Shown in pieces: positions 18,714-29,780 of a stretch of 64,000 nt of DNA (position 1 is the first letter of the stretch; each line of letters begins with the position of its first letter). The translations under genes and the position numbers were made by a program. The notes beneath the pieces were generated by a model, which ran no database searches, was not told the DNA's origin, and saw nothing but the letters and a program-made list of their open reading frames with translations. This stretch comes from Mangrovibacter plantisponsor (GTDB lineage: Bacteria > Pseudomonadota > Gammaproteobacteria > Enterobacterales > Enterobacteriaceae), in assembly GCF_003182475.1 (NCBI RefSeq), contig NZ_QGTS01000019.1, positions 1 to 64,000 of the forward strand, in the 5' to 3' direction.

Positions 18714-19973
18714 ATGAATCTTACCGAATTAAAGAATACGCCGGTTTCTGAGCTGATTACTCTCGGCGAAAATATGGGGCTGGAAAACCTTGCCCGTATG
18801 CGCAAGCAGGACATCATCTTCGCTATTCTCAAGCAGCATGCGAAAAGCGGGGAAGATATCTTTGGTGACGGTGTACTGGAGATATTGCAGGATGGTTTCG
18901 GTTTCCTCCGCTCTGCAGACAGCTCCTACCTCGCCGGTCCTGATGACATCTACGTTTCTCCCAGCCAAATCCGCCGTTTCAACCTCCGTACCGGGGACAC
19001 TATCTCAGGTAAGATTCGTCCGCCGAAAGAAGGTGAACGCTATTTCGCGTTGCTGAAAGTTAACGAAGTTAACTACGACAAACCAGAAAACGCCCGTAGC
19101 AAGATTCTGTTTGAAAACCTGACTCCACTGCACGCCAACTCACGTTTGCGTATGGAGCGCGGTAACGGCTCAACAGAAGACCTCACCGCACGTGTTCTGG
19201 ATCTGGCATCCCCGATTGGCCGTGGCCAGCGTGGTTTGATTGTGGCACCGCCAAAAGCGGGTAAAACAATGCTGCTGCAGAATATTGCTCAGAGTATTGC
19301 TTATAACCACCCTGATTGCGTGCTGATGGTTCTGCTGATTGACGAACGTCCGGAAGAAGTAACCGAAATGCAGCGTCTGGTAAAAGGCGAAGTGGTCGCG
19401 TCTACGTTTGACGAACCAGCCTCCCGCCACGTTCAGGTTGCTGAAATGGTTATTGAGAAAGCAAAACGCCTGGTTGAACATAAAAAAGACGTTATCATTC
19501 TTCTCGATTCCATTACCCGTCTGGCGCGTGCTTATAACACCGTGGTACCGGCTTCAGGTAAAGTCCTGACTGGTGGTGTGGATGCGAATGCATTGCATCG
19601 CCCGAAACGTTTCTTCGGTGCTGCGCGTAACGTTGAAGAAGGCGGCAGCCTGACAATCATCGCAACTGCGCTGATTGATACCGGGTCCAAAATGGACGAG
19701 GTTATCTACGAAGAATTTAAAGGCACCGGTAACATGGAACTGCACTTGTCCCGTAAGATTGCGGAAAAACGCGTCTTCCCGGCAATTGACTACAACCGTT
19801 CCGGTACCCGTAAAGAAGAGCTGTTGACCACTTCTGAAGAACTGCAGAAAATGTGGATCCTGCGTAAAATTATCCACCCGATGGGTGAAATTGACGCAAT
19901 GGAGTTCCTGATTAACAAGCTGGCGATGACGAAGACCAATGATGATTTCTTCGACATGATGAAACGCTCATAA
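18714..19973 (+). CDS. rho: Transcription termination factor Rho
   Basis: This hexameric RNA-dependent ATPase (419 aa) terminates transcription. The N-terminal helix bundle (1-48) and cold-shock-like primary RNA site (about 50-125, with GFGFLR at 61-66) precede the RecA-like motor with P-loop PPKAGKT (179-185). The C-terminus [10 protein letters not shown] is typical. It is the same length as in E. coli and very highly conserved. The gene has a long 5' leader and a strong terminator. Confidence 0.98.
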   Translation: MNLTELKNTPVSELITLGENMGLENLARMRKQDIIFAILKQHAKSGEDIFGDGVLEILQDGFGFLRSADSSYLAGPDDIYVSPSQIRRFNLRTGDTISGKIRPPKEGERYFALLKVNEVNYDKPENARSKILFENLTPLHANSRLRMERGNGSTEDLTARVLDLASPIGRGQRGLIVAPPKAGKTMLLQNIAQSIAYNHPDCVLMVLLIDERPEEVTEMQRLVKGEVVASTFDEPASRHVQVAEMVIEKAKRLVEHKKDVIILLDSITRLARAYNTVVPASGKVLTGGVDANALHRPKRFFGAARNVEEGGSLTIIATALIDTGSKMDEVIYEEFKGTGNMELHLSRKIAEKRVFPAIDYNRSGTRKEELLTTSEELQKMWILRKIIHPMGEIDAMEFLINKLAMTKTNDDFFDMMKRS

Positions 19974-19991
19974 TTTCAGGTCAACTCGGGG

Positions 19992-20019
19992 AAACGCCAC
20001 GCATTGACGTGGCGTTTTT
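19992..20019 (+). terminator. rho terminator
   Basis: AAACGCCACG and CGTGGCGTTT form a 10-bp stem with a six-base loop, followed by TTTCTTT, just after the rho stop. Its tail runs directly into a probable promoter for the ECA operon. Confidence 0.92.
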
Positions 20020-20026
20020 CTTTATC

Positions 20027-20035
20027 TGCTATAAT
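20027..20035 (+). promoter_or_regulatory. Extended -10 promoter for the wec (ECA) operon
   Basis: TGCTATAAT is a perfect extended -10 element (TGnTATAAT). No good -35 lies at 17 bp; TTGACG at 20004 is 20 bp away and sits in the rho terminator stem. A transcript from here would have a leader of about 135 nt before wecA. I see no ops/JUMPstart element in that leader. Confidence 0.6.
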
Positions 20036-20175
20036 TCCATCGCCAGCAATCGAGGCTGGTAACATCCGGGCAGTGGAAGCAAAAAGAAGTAAGAGGATTT
20101 CGGATACCTTCGACATTTTTTGCGTATTACAATAGTGCCCTTTGCTTGTGCATGTAGCGCAGAGAGTTATTTAAC

Positions 20176-21291
20176 GTGAATCTACTCGGTATGAGTACGG
20201 ACATCCTGTATGTCTTTTTCTTCACTTTCGCTTTCCTCTTTTTTGCCAGAAAAATGGCAAAACGGATTGGTCTGGTAGACCGTCCTAATTACCGTAAACG
20301 GCACCAGGGGCTCGTCCCTTTAGTCGGCGGTATCTCTGTCTATGTCGGCATTTGTGCGGCGTTTCTTGTCGCCAGCGTCAATTCTCTTTACTACGTTCCC
20401 CATGCAAAACTTTACCTGATCTGCTCGGGTATTCTGGTGCTGGTCGGCGCACTTGATGACCGGTTTGACATCAGCGTGAAGTTCCGCGCTTTTGTTCAGG
20501 CCGCTATCGCCATTGTCATAATGGTGATGGGCAATTTGTATCTGAGCAGCCTGGGCCATTTGTTTGGCGCGTGGGAAATGGAACTTGGCCCCTTCGGTTA
20601 TTTTCTGACTTTATTCGCGGTGTGGGCTGCTATCAATGCCTTTAACATGGTTGATGGCATTGATGGCCTGCTGGGTGGGTTGTCCAGCGTCTCTTTCGCT
20701 GCGCTGGGTATCATCCTGTGGTTTAACGGCCAGGTGAGCCTGGCGATGTGGTGCTTCGCCATGATTGCCGCCATCATGCCATACATTCTGCTCAACCTGG
20801 GTGTATTAGGCCGCCGGTATAAAGTATTTATGGGCGATGCGGGCAGTACCCTGATTGGTTTTACCATTATCTGGATATTGCTGGAAACCACACAGGGAGA
20901 GAACCCACCGGTTAACCCGGTTACCGCGTTGTGGATAATCGCTATTCCGCTGATGGATATGGTTGCCATTATGTATCGTCGGCTACGGAAAGGCATGAGC
21001 CCCTTTTCACCTGACCGGCAGCATATTCACCACCTGATAATGCGGGCTGGTTTTTCGTCCCGGCAGGCATTTGTCCTGATAACCCTGGCGGCCGCTTTGT
21101 TAGCCACCTTCGGCGTGCTGTGTGAATATTTCCAACTGATGCCGGAATGGGGCATGTTGATGTGTTTTCTGCCTGCGTTTCTGCTGTACGGCTACTGTAT
21201 AAAACGCGCATGGAAAGTGGTGCGTTTCATCAAACGTGTCAAACGGCGTATTCGTCGTAGCTCTCACCGTAATCCAACGTTAACCAAATAA
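20176..21291 (+). CDS. wecA: UDP-GlcNAc:undecaprenyl-phosphate GlcNAc-1-phosphate transferase
   Basis: This integral membrane enzyme (371 aa, about 11 transmembrane segments) makes lipid I of ECA and also primes many O-antigens. Family motifs are Asp94-Asp95 in ALDDRFD, NMVDGIDG with Asp160 and Asp163, and the HIHH loop (PDRQHIHHLI). It starts with GTG, as in E. coli. Relative to the remembered E. coli protein it has four extra residues before Asp94, in the first periplasmic loop. It is the first gene of the operon and the target of tunicamycin. Confidence 0.96.
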   Translation: MNLLGMSTDILYVFFFTFAFLFFARKMAKRIGLVDRPNYRKRHQGLVPLVGGISVYVGICAAFLVASVNSLYYVPHAKLYLICSGILVLVGALDDRFDISVKFRAFVQAAIAIVIMVMGNLYLSSLGHLFGAWEMELGPFGYFLTLFAVWAAINAFNMVDGIDGLLGGLSSVSFAALGIILWFNGQVSLAMWCFAMIAAIMPYILLNLGVLGRRYKVFMGDAGSTLIGFTIIWILLETTQGENPPVNPVTALWIIAIPLMDMVAIMYRRLRKGMSPFSPDRQHIHHLIMRAGFSSRQAFVLITLAAALLATFGVLCEYFQLMPEWGMLMCFLPAFLLYGYCIKRAWKVVRFIKRVKRRIRRSSHRNPTLTK

Positions 21292-21305
21292 TTTTCGGGA
21301 AAACA

Positions 21306-22346
21306 ATGAGACAAGAGTCAACTGATGAGCAATATGGGGTGGATAACCAACTGGATATCCGTGAACTGTTTCGCACTCTGTGGGCAGGGAAAACATGGAT
21401 TGCCGGTGTCGCCGTGCTGTTTGGGTTGCTGGCGCTTGTCTACAGTTTTCTTGCCAAACAAGAGTGGAGTGCCACTGCAATTACGGATCAGCCAACGGTC
21501 AATATGCTGAACAGCTTCTATTCCCAACAGCAGTTTTTGCAAAATCTGGATATTAAGTCATCACTGATTTCGCCCGACCAGCCTTCACCAATGGCCGAGG
21601 CCTATAAAGAATTCGTGATGCAGTTGTCTTCCTGGGATACCCGGCGGGCGTTTTGGTTGCAGACCGACTATTACAAACAGCGCCAGACCAGTAACAGCCA
21701 TAATAACGCGGCATTGCTGGATGAACTGATTAACAATATCCAGTTTACACCTGCAGACCCGGCGCATAACACCAACGACAACACCCGGCTGGTGGCTGAG
21801 AATGCTCCATCAGCGAATAATCTGTTACGCCAGTACATTGCTTTTGCCAGCCAGCGGGCTGCTCACCATCTTAATGGGGAGCTGAAAGGCGCATGGGCGG
21901 CGCGTACCGTACAGATGCAGGCGCAAATTAAGCGCCAGGATGCAGTAGCGAAAGCGGTGTATCAGCGCAAGCTGCATAACATTCAGGCAGCACTGGCGAT
22001 AGCGGAACAGCAAAACATTACTCACAACCAGGCTGAGACACCTGCGGAGGAACTCCCGCCTTCTGAATTATTTATGTTGGGGCGCCCACTACTCAAAGCG
22101 CAACTGGAAAACCTGGAAGCAACCGGGCCTGATTACAATATGGATTACGAGCAGAATCGCGCCATGTTGGCTACGCTGGCAGTGGGGCCGGTACTTGATG
22201 ACAACTTTCAAACATACCGCTACCTGAGAACACCGGAAGAACCGGTTAAACGGGACAGCCCGCGGCGTGTTTTCTTATTAGTAATGTGGGGCTTTATTGG
22301 TGCGTTGGTTGGGGCCGGAGTGGCTCTGGCCCGCCGTAAGGCATAG
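21306..22346 (+). CDS. wzzE: ECA polysaccharide chain-length modulator WzzE
   Basis: This Wzz-family (PCP1) inner-membrane protein sets ECA chain length together with WzyE. It has two transmembrane segments near residues 32-52 and 322-343, flanking a large periplasmic domain with coiled-coil helices; the C-terminal segment is Gly/Ala-rich and preceded by a proline-rich stretch ([12 protein letters not shown]). At 346 aa it is close to the E. coli length. It begins 14 bp after wecA. Confidence 0.95.
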   Translation: MRQESTDEQYGVDNQLDIRELFRTLWAGKTWIAGVAVLFGLLALVYSFLAKQEWSATAITDQPTVNMLNSFYSQQQFLQNLDIKSSLISPDQPSPMAEAYKEFVMQLSSWDTRRAFWLQTDYYKQRQTSNSHNNAALLDELINNIQFTPADPAHNTNDNTRLVAENAPSANNLLRQYIAFASQRAAHHLNGELKGAWAARTVQMQAQIKRQDAVAKAVYQRKLHNIQAALAIAEQQNITHNQAETPAEELPPSELFMLGRPLLKAQLENLEATGPDYNMDYEQNRAMLATLAVGPVLDDNFQTYRYLRTPEEPVKRDSPRRVFLLVMWGFIGALVGAGVALARRKA

Positions 22347-22387
22347 CGAACCGCCGTTATAAAGTCTCCCAAAGAAAGAGAATAAAC

Positions 22388-23518
22388 GTGAAAGTTTTAA
22401 CCGTTTTTGGCACACGACCTGAAGCTATCAAAATGGCTCCTTTGGTCCATGCTCTGGGAAATGACCCTTTTTTTGAGTCAAAAGTTTGTGTCACTGCCCA
22501 GCATCGGGAGATGCTGGATCAGGTGCTGCACCTTTTCTCAATCACTCCGGATTATGATTTAAATATCATGCAGCCGGGCCAGGGGTTAACTGAAATCACC
22601 TGTCGAATCCTGGAGGGGTTAAAACCCATCCTGATGTCGTATCAGCCAGACGTGGTTTTGGTGCATGGCGATACCACCACAACCATGGCCACCAGCCTGG
22701 CGGCATTTTACCAGCGAATCCCTGTAGGCCATGTTGAGGCCGGGTTGCGCACTGGAGACCTCTATTCCCCATGGCCGGAAGAAGCGAACCGGACACTGAC
22801 CGGGCGGCTGGCACATTATCATTTTGCCCCCACAGACAATGCCCGCCAAAACCTGCTGCATGAAAACGTGTCAGACCGGAATATTTTTGTTACGGGGAAT
22901 ACAGTGATCGATGCGTTGCTGTCTGTCAGTGACCGTGCTTTGCAGGACAGCGCCCTGCGCCAGCGCATGGAAAAGCATTACCCATTCCTTAATAAAGAGA
23001 AAAAGACGATCCTGGTAACCGGGCACCGCCGGGAAAGCTTTGGTCGTGGGTTTGAACAAATTTGCCATGCGCTGGCCGATATCGCCGCCAACTGGCCCGA
23101 TGTGCAAATTGTCTATCCTGTGCATTTGAACCCTAATGTCAGTGAACCCGTAACCCGAATTTTGGGGCATGTTGAAAACGTGGCACTGATTGAACCTCAG
23201 GATTATTTGCCTTTCGTGTGGCTGATGAACCATGCCTGGCTCATCCTGACTGATTCAGGGGGGATTCAGGAAGAAGCCCCTTCACTGGGTAAACCTGTCC
23301 TGGTAATGCGCGATACCACTGAGCGCCCTGAAGCAATTGACGCCGGAACAGTGAAGTTAGTGGGAACGGATAAAAACAACATCGTTGCTGCTGTCACACA
23401 GTTACTGACACAGGATGCTGCTTACCAGCAAATGAGCAAAGCGCATAACCCTTATGGGGATGGCATGGCATGCCAGCGTATTTTAACCGCGTTAAAAAAC
23501 AACCAGGTAACATTATGA
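22388..23518 (+). CDS. wecB: UDP-N-acetylglucosamine 2-epimerase (non-hydrolysing)
   Basis: This cytoplasmic enzyme (376 aa) interconverts UDP-GlcNAc and UDP-ManNAc. Catalytic residues of the family are Asp95 (HGDTTT), Glu117 (VEAGLRT), Glu131 (PEEANR) and His213 (GHRRESFG). It starts with GTG, preceded by AAGAGAATAAAC. Its stop overlaps the wecC start (ATGA). Confidence 0.97.
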   Translation: MKVLTVFGTRPEAIKMAPLVHALGNDPFFESKVCVTAQHREMLDQVLHLFSITPDYDLNIMQPGQGLTEITCRILEGLKPILMSYQPDVVLVHGDTTTTMATSLAAFYQRIPVGHVEAGLRTGDLYSPWPEEANRTLTGRLAHYHFAPTDNARQNLLHENVSDRNIFVTGNTVIDALLSVSDRALQDSALRQRMEKHYPFLNKEKKTILVTGHRRESFGRGFEQICHALADIAANWPDVQIVYPVHLNPNVSEPVTRILGHVENVALIEPQDYLPFVWLMNHAWLILTDSGGIQEEAPSLGKPVLVMRDTTERPEAIDAGTVKLVGTDKNNIVAAVTQLLTQDAAYQQMSKAHNPYGDGMACQRILTALKNNQVTL

Positions 23519-24774
23519 ATTTTTCTACCATATCCGTGATTGGTCTTGGCTATATTGGGTTACCCACGGCGGCAGCATTTGCCTCACGGCAAAAACAGGT
23601 TATTGGCGTAGATATCAATGCGCATGCTGTTGAGACCATCAATCGTGGGGAAATTCATATTGTCGAACCTGAACTGGATCTCGTGGTGAAACAGGCTGTT
23701 CAGGATGGTTATTTACGGGCATCACAGACACCAGTTGAAGCAGATGCTTACCTGATTGCGGTTCCCACACCATTTAAAGATGCTCACGCACCAGATATGC
23801 GTTTTGTCAGGGCGGCGGCCGAATCCATTGCGCCGGTACTGAGAAAAGGGGCTTTGGTTATTCTGGAATCGACATCCCCGGTAGGCAGTACCGAGCAAAT
23901 GGCTCACTGGCTGGCAGCGTTGCGCCCTGACCTCACGTTCCCACAACAAGCTGGTGATAAGGCGGATGTGAATATTGCCTATTGCCCTGAACGCGTGTTA
24001 CCCGGCCAGGTTATGGTGGAACTGATCAAGAACGACCGCGTAATTGGTGGGATGACGCCAACCTGCTCTGCTCGCGCCAGTGCCTTGTATAACATCTTTC
24101 TGGAAGGGGAGTGTGTGGTGACCAATGCCCGCACTGCCGAGATGTGCAAACTGACTGAAAACAGTTTCCGTGATGTCAATATCGCGTTTGCGAACGAACT
24201 GTCACTGATTTGTGCCGAACAGGGCATTAATGTGTGGGAACTGATTCGCCTTGCCAACCGCCACCCGCGAGTCAACATTCTGCAACCCGGTCCGGGCGTT
24301 GGTGGGCACTGTATTGCAGTGGATCCCTGGTTTATTGTTTCACAAAATCCCCAGCAGGCTCGCCTGATTCGCACAGCACGCGAAGTGAACGACTACAAAC
24401 CGCACTGGGTTATTGAACGGGTGAAAGCGATGCTGGCCGATTGCCTGGTAGAGAGTGGCCGCAAAGCCAGTGAACTCACCATCGCCTGTTTTGGTCTGGC
24501 ATTTAAACCCAATATCGACGATTTGCGGGAAAGCCCGGCCATGGAAATCACCCGGTTAATTGCCGAGTGGCATAGTGGAACAACGCTGGTGGTGGAACCT
24601 AATATTCACCAGTTACCGGACAGTTTGGCTCATTGCCAACTAACAGAGACTCAGGATGCACTAAAACATGCCGATATTCTGGTTATGTTAGTGGATCACG
24701 CCCCATTCCGTGCGGTTGCCCCGGAGGCAATTCAACAGCGCTGGGTGGTTGATACAAAAGGAGTCTGGCGATGA
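23515..24774 (+). CDS. wecC: UDP-N-acetyl-D-mannosamine dehydrogenase
   Basis: This NAD-dependent enzyme (419 aa) oxidises UDP-ManNAc twice to UDP-ManNAcA, the second ECA sugar. The NAD fold motif GLGYIG is at 10-15 and the catalytic Cys266 is in [12 protein letters not shown] start at 23515 because this ATG overlaps the wecB stop by 4 bp and [15 protein letters not shown] is the conserved N-terminus; the longer frame opens inside wecB. Its stop in turn overlaps the rffG start by 4 bp. Confidence 0.97.
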   Translation: MNFSTISVIGLGYIGLPTAAAFASRQKQVIGVDINAHAVETINRGEIHIVEPELDLVVKQAVQDGYLRASQTPVEADAYLIAVPTPFKDAHAPDMRFVRAAAESIAPVLRKGALVILESTSPVGSTEQMAHWLAALRPDLTFPQQAGDKADVNIAYCPERVLPGQVMVELIKNDRVIGGMTPTCSARASALYNIFLEGECVVTNARTAEMCKLTENSFRDVNIAFANELSLICAEQGINVWELIRLANRHPRVNILQPGPGVGGHCIAVDPWFIVSQNPQQARLIRTAREVNDYKPHWVIERVKAMLADCLVESGRKASELTIACFGLAFKPNIDDLRESPAMEITRLIAEWHSGTTLVVEPNIHQLPDSLAHCQLTETQDALKHADILVMLVDHAPFRAVAPEAIQQRWVVDTKGVWR

Positions 24775-25850
24775 GAAAAATATTGGTGACAGGAGGAGCC
24801 GGTTTTATCGGCTCTGCCGTGGTGCGTTATATCCTTGAACAAACCCGGGATTCCGTGGTGGTGGTGGATAAACTGACGTATGCGGGTAACCTGTCATCCC
24901 TGGCGCCGGTTGCATCATTACCGGGGTTTGCATTTGAACAGGCTGATATTGGCAACGGGCCTGAGATGGCGCGTATTCTGGATACATACCAGCCAGATAT
25001 CGTGATGCACCTTGCTGCAGAAAGCCATGTGGACCGCTCTATTGATGGCCCGGCTGCGTTTATCGATACCAATATTGTTGGCACTTATACCTTGCTGGAA
25101 GCAGCACGCCACTACTGGCAAACTCTGGAGCCAGTTAAAAAGCAGGCATTCCGTTTCCACCATATTTCTACCGATGAAGTCTATGGTGATCTGCACGACA
25201 GCAACGGCTTCTTCACCGAACAAACACCTTATGCGCCCAGCAGCCCATACAGTGCGTCCAAAGCTGCCAGTGATCATTTAGTTCGCGCCTGGTCCCGGAC
25301 TTATGGCCTGCCTGTTGTCGTGACTAACTGTTCGAATAACTACGGGCCGTACCATTTCCCGGAAAAGCTTATACCACTGACCATTCTTAATGGCCTGGCA
25401 GGAAAACCGTTGCCGGTGTATGGCGACGGGCAACAAATTCGCGACTGGCTGTATGTTGATGACCATGCCAGGGCGCTGTACCTGGTGGCAACCACAGGTA
25501 AAACCGGTGAAACCTGGAATATTGGCGGCCATAACGAGCGTACTAACCTGGACGTGGTTGAAACAGTTTGCACTCTCCTTGAAGAATTGGTGCCTGAGAA
25601 ACCTGCGGGTGTCTGCCATTATCGTGACTTAATCACATTTGTGGCCGACAGACCCGGGCACGATGTGCGTTATGCCATTGATGCTGGCAAAATTGCTCGT
25701 GAACTGGGTTGGCTACCCCAGGAGACATTTGACAGCGGGATGCGCAAAACGGTGACCTGGTATTTGTCGAATAAAGCGTGGTGGCAACAGGTGCAGGATG
25801 GCTCCTATCAGGGCCAACGTTTGGGTCTGGCTGGTAAAGAGAAGGAGTAA
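24771..25850 (+). CDS. rffG: dTDP-glucose 4,6-dehydratase
   Basis: This extended short-chain dehydrogenase (359 aa) converts dTDP-glucose to dTDP-4-keto-6-deoxyglucose on the way to the ECA sugar Fuc4NAc. The NAD motif TGGAGFIG is at 7-14, catalytic Thr134-Asp135-Glu136 in STDEVYG, and Tyr160/Lys164 in YSASK. It is paralogous to rfbB of O-antigen clusters, but the position within the wec operon supports the rffG name. Confidence 0.95.
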   Translation: MRKILVTGGAGFIGSAVVRYILEQTRDSVVVVDKLTYAGNLSSLAPVASLPGFAFEQADIGNGPEMARILDTYQPDIVMHLAAESHVDRSIDGPAAFIDTNIVGTYTLLEAARHYWQTLEPVKKQAFRFHHISTDEVYGDLHDSNGFFTEQTPYAPSSPYSASKAASDHLVRAWSRTYGLPVVVTNCSNNYGPYHFPEKLIPLTILNGLAGKPLPVYGDGQQIRDWLYVDDHARALYLVATTGKTGETWNIGGHNERTNLDVVETVCTLLEELVPEKPAGVCHYRDLITFVADRPGHDVRYAIDAGKIARELGWLPQETFDSGMRKTVTWYLSNKAWWQQVQDGSYQGQRLGLAGKEKE

Positions 25851-25853
25851 CTC

Positions 25854-26735
25854 ATGAAGGGGATTATTCTGGCTGGGGGAACGGGAACACGCCTGCACCC
25901 CATTACGCGTGGCGTCTCCAAGCAGTTGTTACCTGTGTACGACAAGCCCATGATTTACTACCCATTGTCTGTGCTGATGCTGGCGAAAATTCGCGACATT
26001 CTCATCATTACAACACCGGAAGATAAACCTTATTTTCAACGTTTGTTAGGCTCCGGTGAGGAGTTTGGCGTACACCTGAGTTATGCTGAACAGCCAAGCC
26101 CCGATGGGCTGGCACAAGCTTTTCTGATTGGTGAAACCTTCCTCGAAGGCGAGGCCTCTTGCCTGGTTCTTGGCGATAATATCTTTTTTGGCCAGGGGTT
26201 CAGCCCCAAACTGCATCATGCCGCTTCACGTAAGCAAGGCGCGACAGTCTTTGGCTACCAGGTGATGGACCCTGAGCGTTTTGGCGTTGTGGATTTTGAC
26301 GATAATTTCCGGGCGCTGTCTATTGAAGAAAAGCCGCAAAAACCAAAATCCAACTGGGCAGTCACCGGGTTGTATTTCTATGACAACAAGGTAGTGGACT
26401 ATGCCCGCCAGGTGAAGCCGTCACCGCGTGGCGAGCTGGAAATTACCTCAATTAACCAAATGTATCTGGAACAGGGTGAACTGTCAGTGGAAAAGCTGGG
26501 CCGTGGTTTTGCCTGGCTGGATACCGGTACTCACGACAGCCTGCTGGAAGCCAGCTCTTTTGTGCAAACAGTAGAAAAGCGACAGGGTTTCAAAATTGCT
26601 TGTCTTGAAGAGATAGCCTGGCGTAACGGTTGGCTGGATGACGAAGATGTCCGTCGTGCAGCACAGGCTCTGGCGAAAACTGGGTACGGCCAATACCTGC
26701 TGGAGTTGTTACGTGGTTATTCACGCAAGCGTTGA
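25854..26735 (+). CDS. rffH: Glucose-1-phosphate thymidylyltransferase
   Basis: This nucleotidyltransferase (293 aa) makes dTDP-glucose from dTTP and glucose-1-phosphate. The signature GGTGTRLHP is at 8-16, with the substrate loop [19 protein letters not shown] in the middle. It supplies the substrate of RffG, whose gene ends 3 bp upstream. The C-terminal 8 codons overlap wecD in another frame. Confidence 0.96.
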   Translation: MKGIILAGGTGTRLHPITRGVSKQLLPVYDKPMIYYPLSVLMLAKIRDILIITTPEDKPYFQRLLGSGEEFGVHLSYAEQPSPDGLAQAFLIGETFLEGEASCLVLGDNIFFGQGFSPKLHHAASRKQGATVFGYQVMDPERFGVVDFDDNFRALSIEEKPQKPKSNWAVTGLYFYDNKVVDYARQVKPSPRGELEITSINQMYLEQGELSVEKLGRGFAWLDTGTHDSLLEASSFVQTVEKRQGFKIACLEEIAWRNGWLDDEDVRRAAQALAKTGYGQYLLELLRGYSRKR

Positions 26736-27396
26736 ACCCCTTGAATGGGAAAGCACCTTTTTCAACATTCATTCGGGAATTATCCATTTTTCTGATTCTG
26801 CTGCGCCACTTACTGTGGCGCAATTAGTGCACTGGCCGCGGGTTCAGGCAAAAATTGATGCCGCTGACACCGCGCGGCTGCCTGCTTTGCAGGCGCTGGG
26901 GTTTCAGGTGGTAGAAGCAGAAATGGATTTTGTGCTGAGCGTTGGTTTACCCCCAGCCGGGCAGTCTGAGGCACTTCCTATTGCCAGGGAACATGATATT
27001 CCTGCGTTGCGTACTTTAGCTGCAACATTGTTCACTCACAGCCGTTTTGGTACGCCATGGTATGCGCCTGGCGAAAGCGGGCGTTTTTATGGGCAGTGGG
27101 TGGAAAATGCAGTGCGGGGCACGTTTGATGATGTTTGCCTGCTGGCTTACGATGCCACAGGTTTGATCTCAGGGTTTGTTACGTTACGGCGGTTACCCGG
27201 CAACCAGGCAAGAATTGGGCTGTTGGGGGGGAAGGGCGCAGGCGCAGTGTTAATGGAGCTGGCACAAAACTGGTGCTGGCAGCAAAAAATAACAGGCTTA
27301 CATGTCGCAACGCAGTTTGGCAATTTGCCCGCGTTGCGCCGCTATGTTTTAAGTGGTGCGCAGCCAGTTGGCACAGCGTACTGGCTCTACAGGTGA
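26713..27396 (+). CDS. wecD: dTDP-4-amino-4,6-dideoxy-D-galactose acetyltransferase
   Basis: This GNAT-fold enzyme (227 aa; alias rffC) transfers acetyl from acetyl-CoA to dTDP-Fuc4N, giving the third ECA sugar donor. The acetyl-CoA loop reads [17 protein letters not shown] chose the GTG at 26713 ([13 protein letters not shown]) because GGAG precedes it and it aligns with the E. coli start; this overlaps rffH by 23 bp. A longer frame opens further inside rffH and is unlikely. The first half is more divergent from E. coli than its neighbours. Confidence 0.9.
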   Translation: MVIHASVEPLEWESTFFNIHSGIIHFSDSAAPLTVAQLVHWPRVQAKIDAADTARLPALQALGFQVVEAEMDFVLSVGLPPAGQSEALPIAREHDIPALRTLAATLFTHSRFGTPWYAPGESGRFYGQWVENAVRGTFDDVCLLAYDATGLISGFVTLRRLPGNQARIGLLGGKGAGAVLMELAQNWCWQQKITGLHVATQFGNLPALRRYVLSGAQPVGTAYWLYR

Positions 27397-27402
27397 GAAA
27401 AG

Positions 27403-28533
27403 ATGATTCCTTTTAATGCCCCACCCATAGTGGGAACTGAACTTGAATATATGCAATCTGCGATGGAAAGCGGGAAGTTATGTGGTGATGGTGGGTTTAC
27501 TCGCCGCTGCCAGCAATGGATGGAGCATCGCTTTTCCTGTAAGAAAGTCCTGTTAACGCCATCCTGTACTGCATCACTGGAAATGGCCGCCATGCTGATT
27601 GATATTCAGCCGGGCGATGAAGTGATAATGCCTTCATTTACTTTTGTCTCCACGGCTAACGCCTTTGTGCTGCGTGGGGCAAAAATCGTGTTTGTCGATA
27701 TTCGTCCGGATACGATGAACATTGATGAAACGAAAATTGAAGCTGCCATTACCGAGAAAACCCGTGCGATTGTGCCGGTTCATTACGCGGGTGTTGCCTG
27801 CGAAATGGGCACCATTATGCGTCTTGCAGAACAACATAATCTCTATGTGATTGAAGATGCGGCTCAGGGCGTAATGTCGAGCTGGCAAGGCCGGGCACTG
27901 GGGACCATTGGCCATATTGGCTGCTTTAGTTTCCATGAAACCAAAAACTACACTGCTGGTGGTGAAGGTGGTGCAACACTGATTAACGATGCATCACTGG
28001 TTGAACGCGCTGAAATCATTCGTGAAAAAGGCACCAACCGTAGCCAGTTCTTCCGCGGGCAAGTAGATAAATACACCTGGCGCGATATTGGCTCAAGTTA
28101 CCTGATGGCAGACCTGCAAGCGGCTTACCTGTGGGCGCAACTGGAAGTGGCTGACCGGGTCAATGAACAGCGTGTTGCTTTGTGGAACAACTATTTCCGC
28201 GCTCTGGAGCCTCTGGCGCGTGCGGGGCGCATTGAGTTACCCACCATCCCGGCAGACTGCCGCCATAATGCGCATATGTTCTACATCAAATTGCGCGATA
28301 TGGATGATCGCAATGCGCTGATTGCGTTTTTGAAAGAAGCAGAGATCCTGGCTGTTTTCCATTACATTCCGTTGCATTCCAGCCCGGCAGGCCTGAGTTT
28401 TGGCGAATTTAATGGAGAAGACCGCTTCACTACAGCAGAAAGTGAGCGTCTGCTGCGGTTGCCTTTATTCTATAACCTGGCTCCGGTTAACCAGCGCACG
28501 GTTATTACTACGCTGTTGAGTTACTTCTCCTGA
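27403..28533 (+). CDS. wecE: dTDP-4-amino-4,6-dideoxygalactose transaminase
   Basis: This DegT/DnrJ/EryC1-family PLP aminotransferase (376 aa; alias rffA) makes dTDP-Fuc4N from the RffG product with glutamate. The PLP lysine is Lys181 in FHETKNYTAGGEGG, with Asp152 in EDAAQ contacting the pyridine nitrogen. Its TGA shares one base with the wzxE ATG. It lies after the acetyltransferase although it acts before it. Confidence 0.96.
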   Translation: MIPFNAPPIVGTELEYMQSAMESGKLCGDGGFTRRCQQWMEHRFSCKKVLLTPSCTASLEMAAMLIDIQPGDEVIMPSFTFVSTANAFVLRGAKIVFVDIRPDTMNIDETKIEAAITEKTRAIVPVHYAGVACEMGTIMRLAEQHNLYVIEDAAQGVMSSWQGRALGTIGHIGCFSFHETKNYTAGGEGGATLINDASLVERAEIIREKGTNRSQFFRGQVDKYTWRDIGSSYLMADLQAAYLWAQLEVADRVNEQRVALWNNYFRALEPLARAGRIELPTIPADCRHNAHMFYIKLRDMDDRNALIAFLKEAEILAVFHYIPLHSSPAGLSFGEFNGEDRFTTAESERLLRLPLFYNLAPVNQRTVITTLLSYFS

Positions 28534-29780
28534 TGTCATTAGCCAGAGCAAGTGTGTGGACCGCTGCGTCCACACTGGTCAAGATAGCTGCAGGTTTATT
28601 AGTCGTTAAATTACTGGCGGTTTCATATGGCCCTTCCGGTGTCGGCCTTGCCGGGAACTTTCGCCAACTGGTTACTGTATTAGGTGTAATGGCGGGGGCC
28701 GGGATTTTTAATGGTGTGACACGAAGTGTCGCTCAGTATCATCAGGACAACCCCGCATTACAGCGAGTGGTAGGCAGTGCATCGGCTATTGTTCTTGGCT
28801 TTTCGGCTTTGCTCGCGGTTTTCTTTGTTTTGGCTGCCCGGCCCGTCAGTATTGCTTTGTTTGGTTCCGGTGATTATCAGGGGCTGATTTGCCTGGTGGC
28901 TCTGGTACAAATGGGCATAGCCTGGGCAAACCTGGTCCTGGCTGTACTCAAAGGTTTTCGGGATGCAGCCGGGAATGCAGTGGCATTGATGGCCGGGAGT
29001 GTTGTTGGCGTTGTAGCTTATTATGTTTGCTACTGGCTGGGCGGTTACCACGGCGCATTATTGGGGATTGCGTTGGTGCCGGCGCTGATTGCTTTACCTG
29101 CGTCCTGGGTGTTATGGCGCAGGGGGCGAATCCCGCTGGCCTGGTTCCGACCCCGTTGGGATAGCGCGCAGAGCCGCCTGTATGCTCGTTTTACTATCAT
29201 GGCGCTGATGACGACTGTCACGTTGCCTGTTGCCTGGGTAATGATGCGTAACTTGCTGGCCGCGCATTACTCATGGGAAGCAGTGGGTATCTGGCAAGGG
29301 GTAACCAGTATCTCAGATGCCTACCTGCAGTTTATTACCGCATCATTTAGCGTCTATTTACTTCCGACCTTGTCGCGGCTAACGGAAAAAAGCGATATTG
29401 CTCGTGAGTTAGGTAAAGCATTCCGGTTTGTTATCCCGGCGGTGATGTTTGCCAGTTTTATGGTCTGGTTACTGCGGGATTTTGCTATCTGGTTGCTGTT
29501 TTCTCACCAGTTTGCCGCAATGCGTGATTTGTTTGCCTGGCAGCTGACCGGGGACGTATTAAAGGTCAGTGCTTATGTCTTTGGCTATCTGGTTATTGCG
29601 AAAGCTTCACTGCGTTGTTATTTGCTGACGGAAGTCAGCCAGTTCGCCTTGCTAACAGGTTTTTCTCACTGGCTTATTCCGGCCCATGGTGCACTGGGTG
29701 CCGCGCAGGCCTATATGGCAACTTATCTTGTTTATTTCGCGCTTTGTTGCAGCGTATTTTTTATCTGGCGCAGACAATGA
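28533..29780 (+). CDS. wzxE: ECA lipid III flippase WzxE
   Basis: This MOP-superfamily flippase (415 aa, about 12 hydrophobic segments) moves undecaprenyl-PP-trisaccharide to the periplasmic face. It begins [21 protein letters not shown], a typical first helix of Wzx proteins, and basic residues cluster in cytoplasmic loops. It overlaps both wecE (1 bp) and wecF (3 bp), consistent with coupled translation. Confidence 0.95.
   Translation: MSLARASVWTAASTLVKIAAGLLVVKLLAVSYGPSGVGLAGNFRQLVTVLGVMAGAGIFNGVTRSVAQYHQDNPALQRVVGSASAIVLGFSALLAVFFVLAARPVSIALFGSGDYQGLICLVALVQMGIAWANLVLAVLKGFRDAAGNAVALMAGSVVGVVAYYVCYWLGGYHGALLGIALVPALIALPASWVLWRRGRIPLAWFRPRWDSAQSRLYARFTIMALMTTVTLPVAWVMMRNLLAAHYSWEAVGIWQGVTSISDAYLQFITASFSVYLLPTLSRLTEKSDIARELGKAFRFVIPAVMFASFMVWLLRDFAIWLLFSHQFAAMRDLFAWQLTGDVLKVSAYVFGYLVIAKASLRCYLLTEVSQFALLTGFSHWLIPAHGALGAAQAYMATYLVYFALCCSVFFIWRRQ

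Noticed and set aside
20036-20175. Possible ops/JUMPstart element ahead of wecA
   Set aside because: I searched for GGCGGTAGC-type sequence; the spacer does not have it, so RfaH recruitment is not supported.
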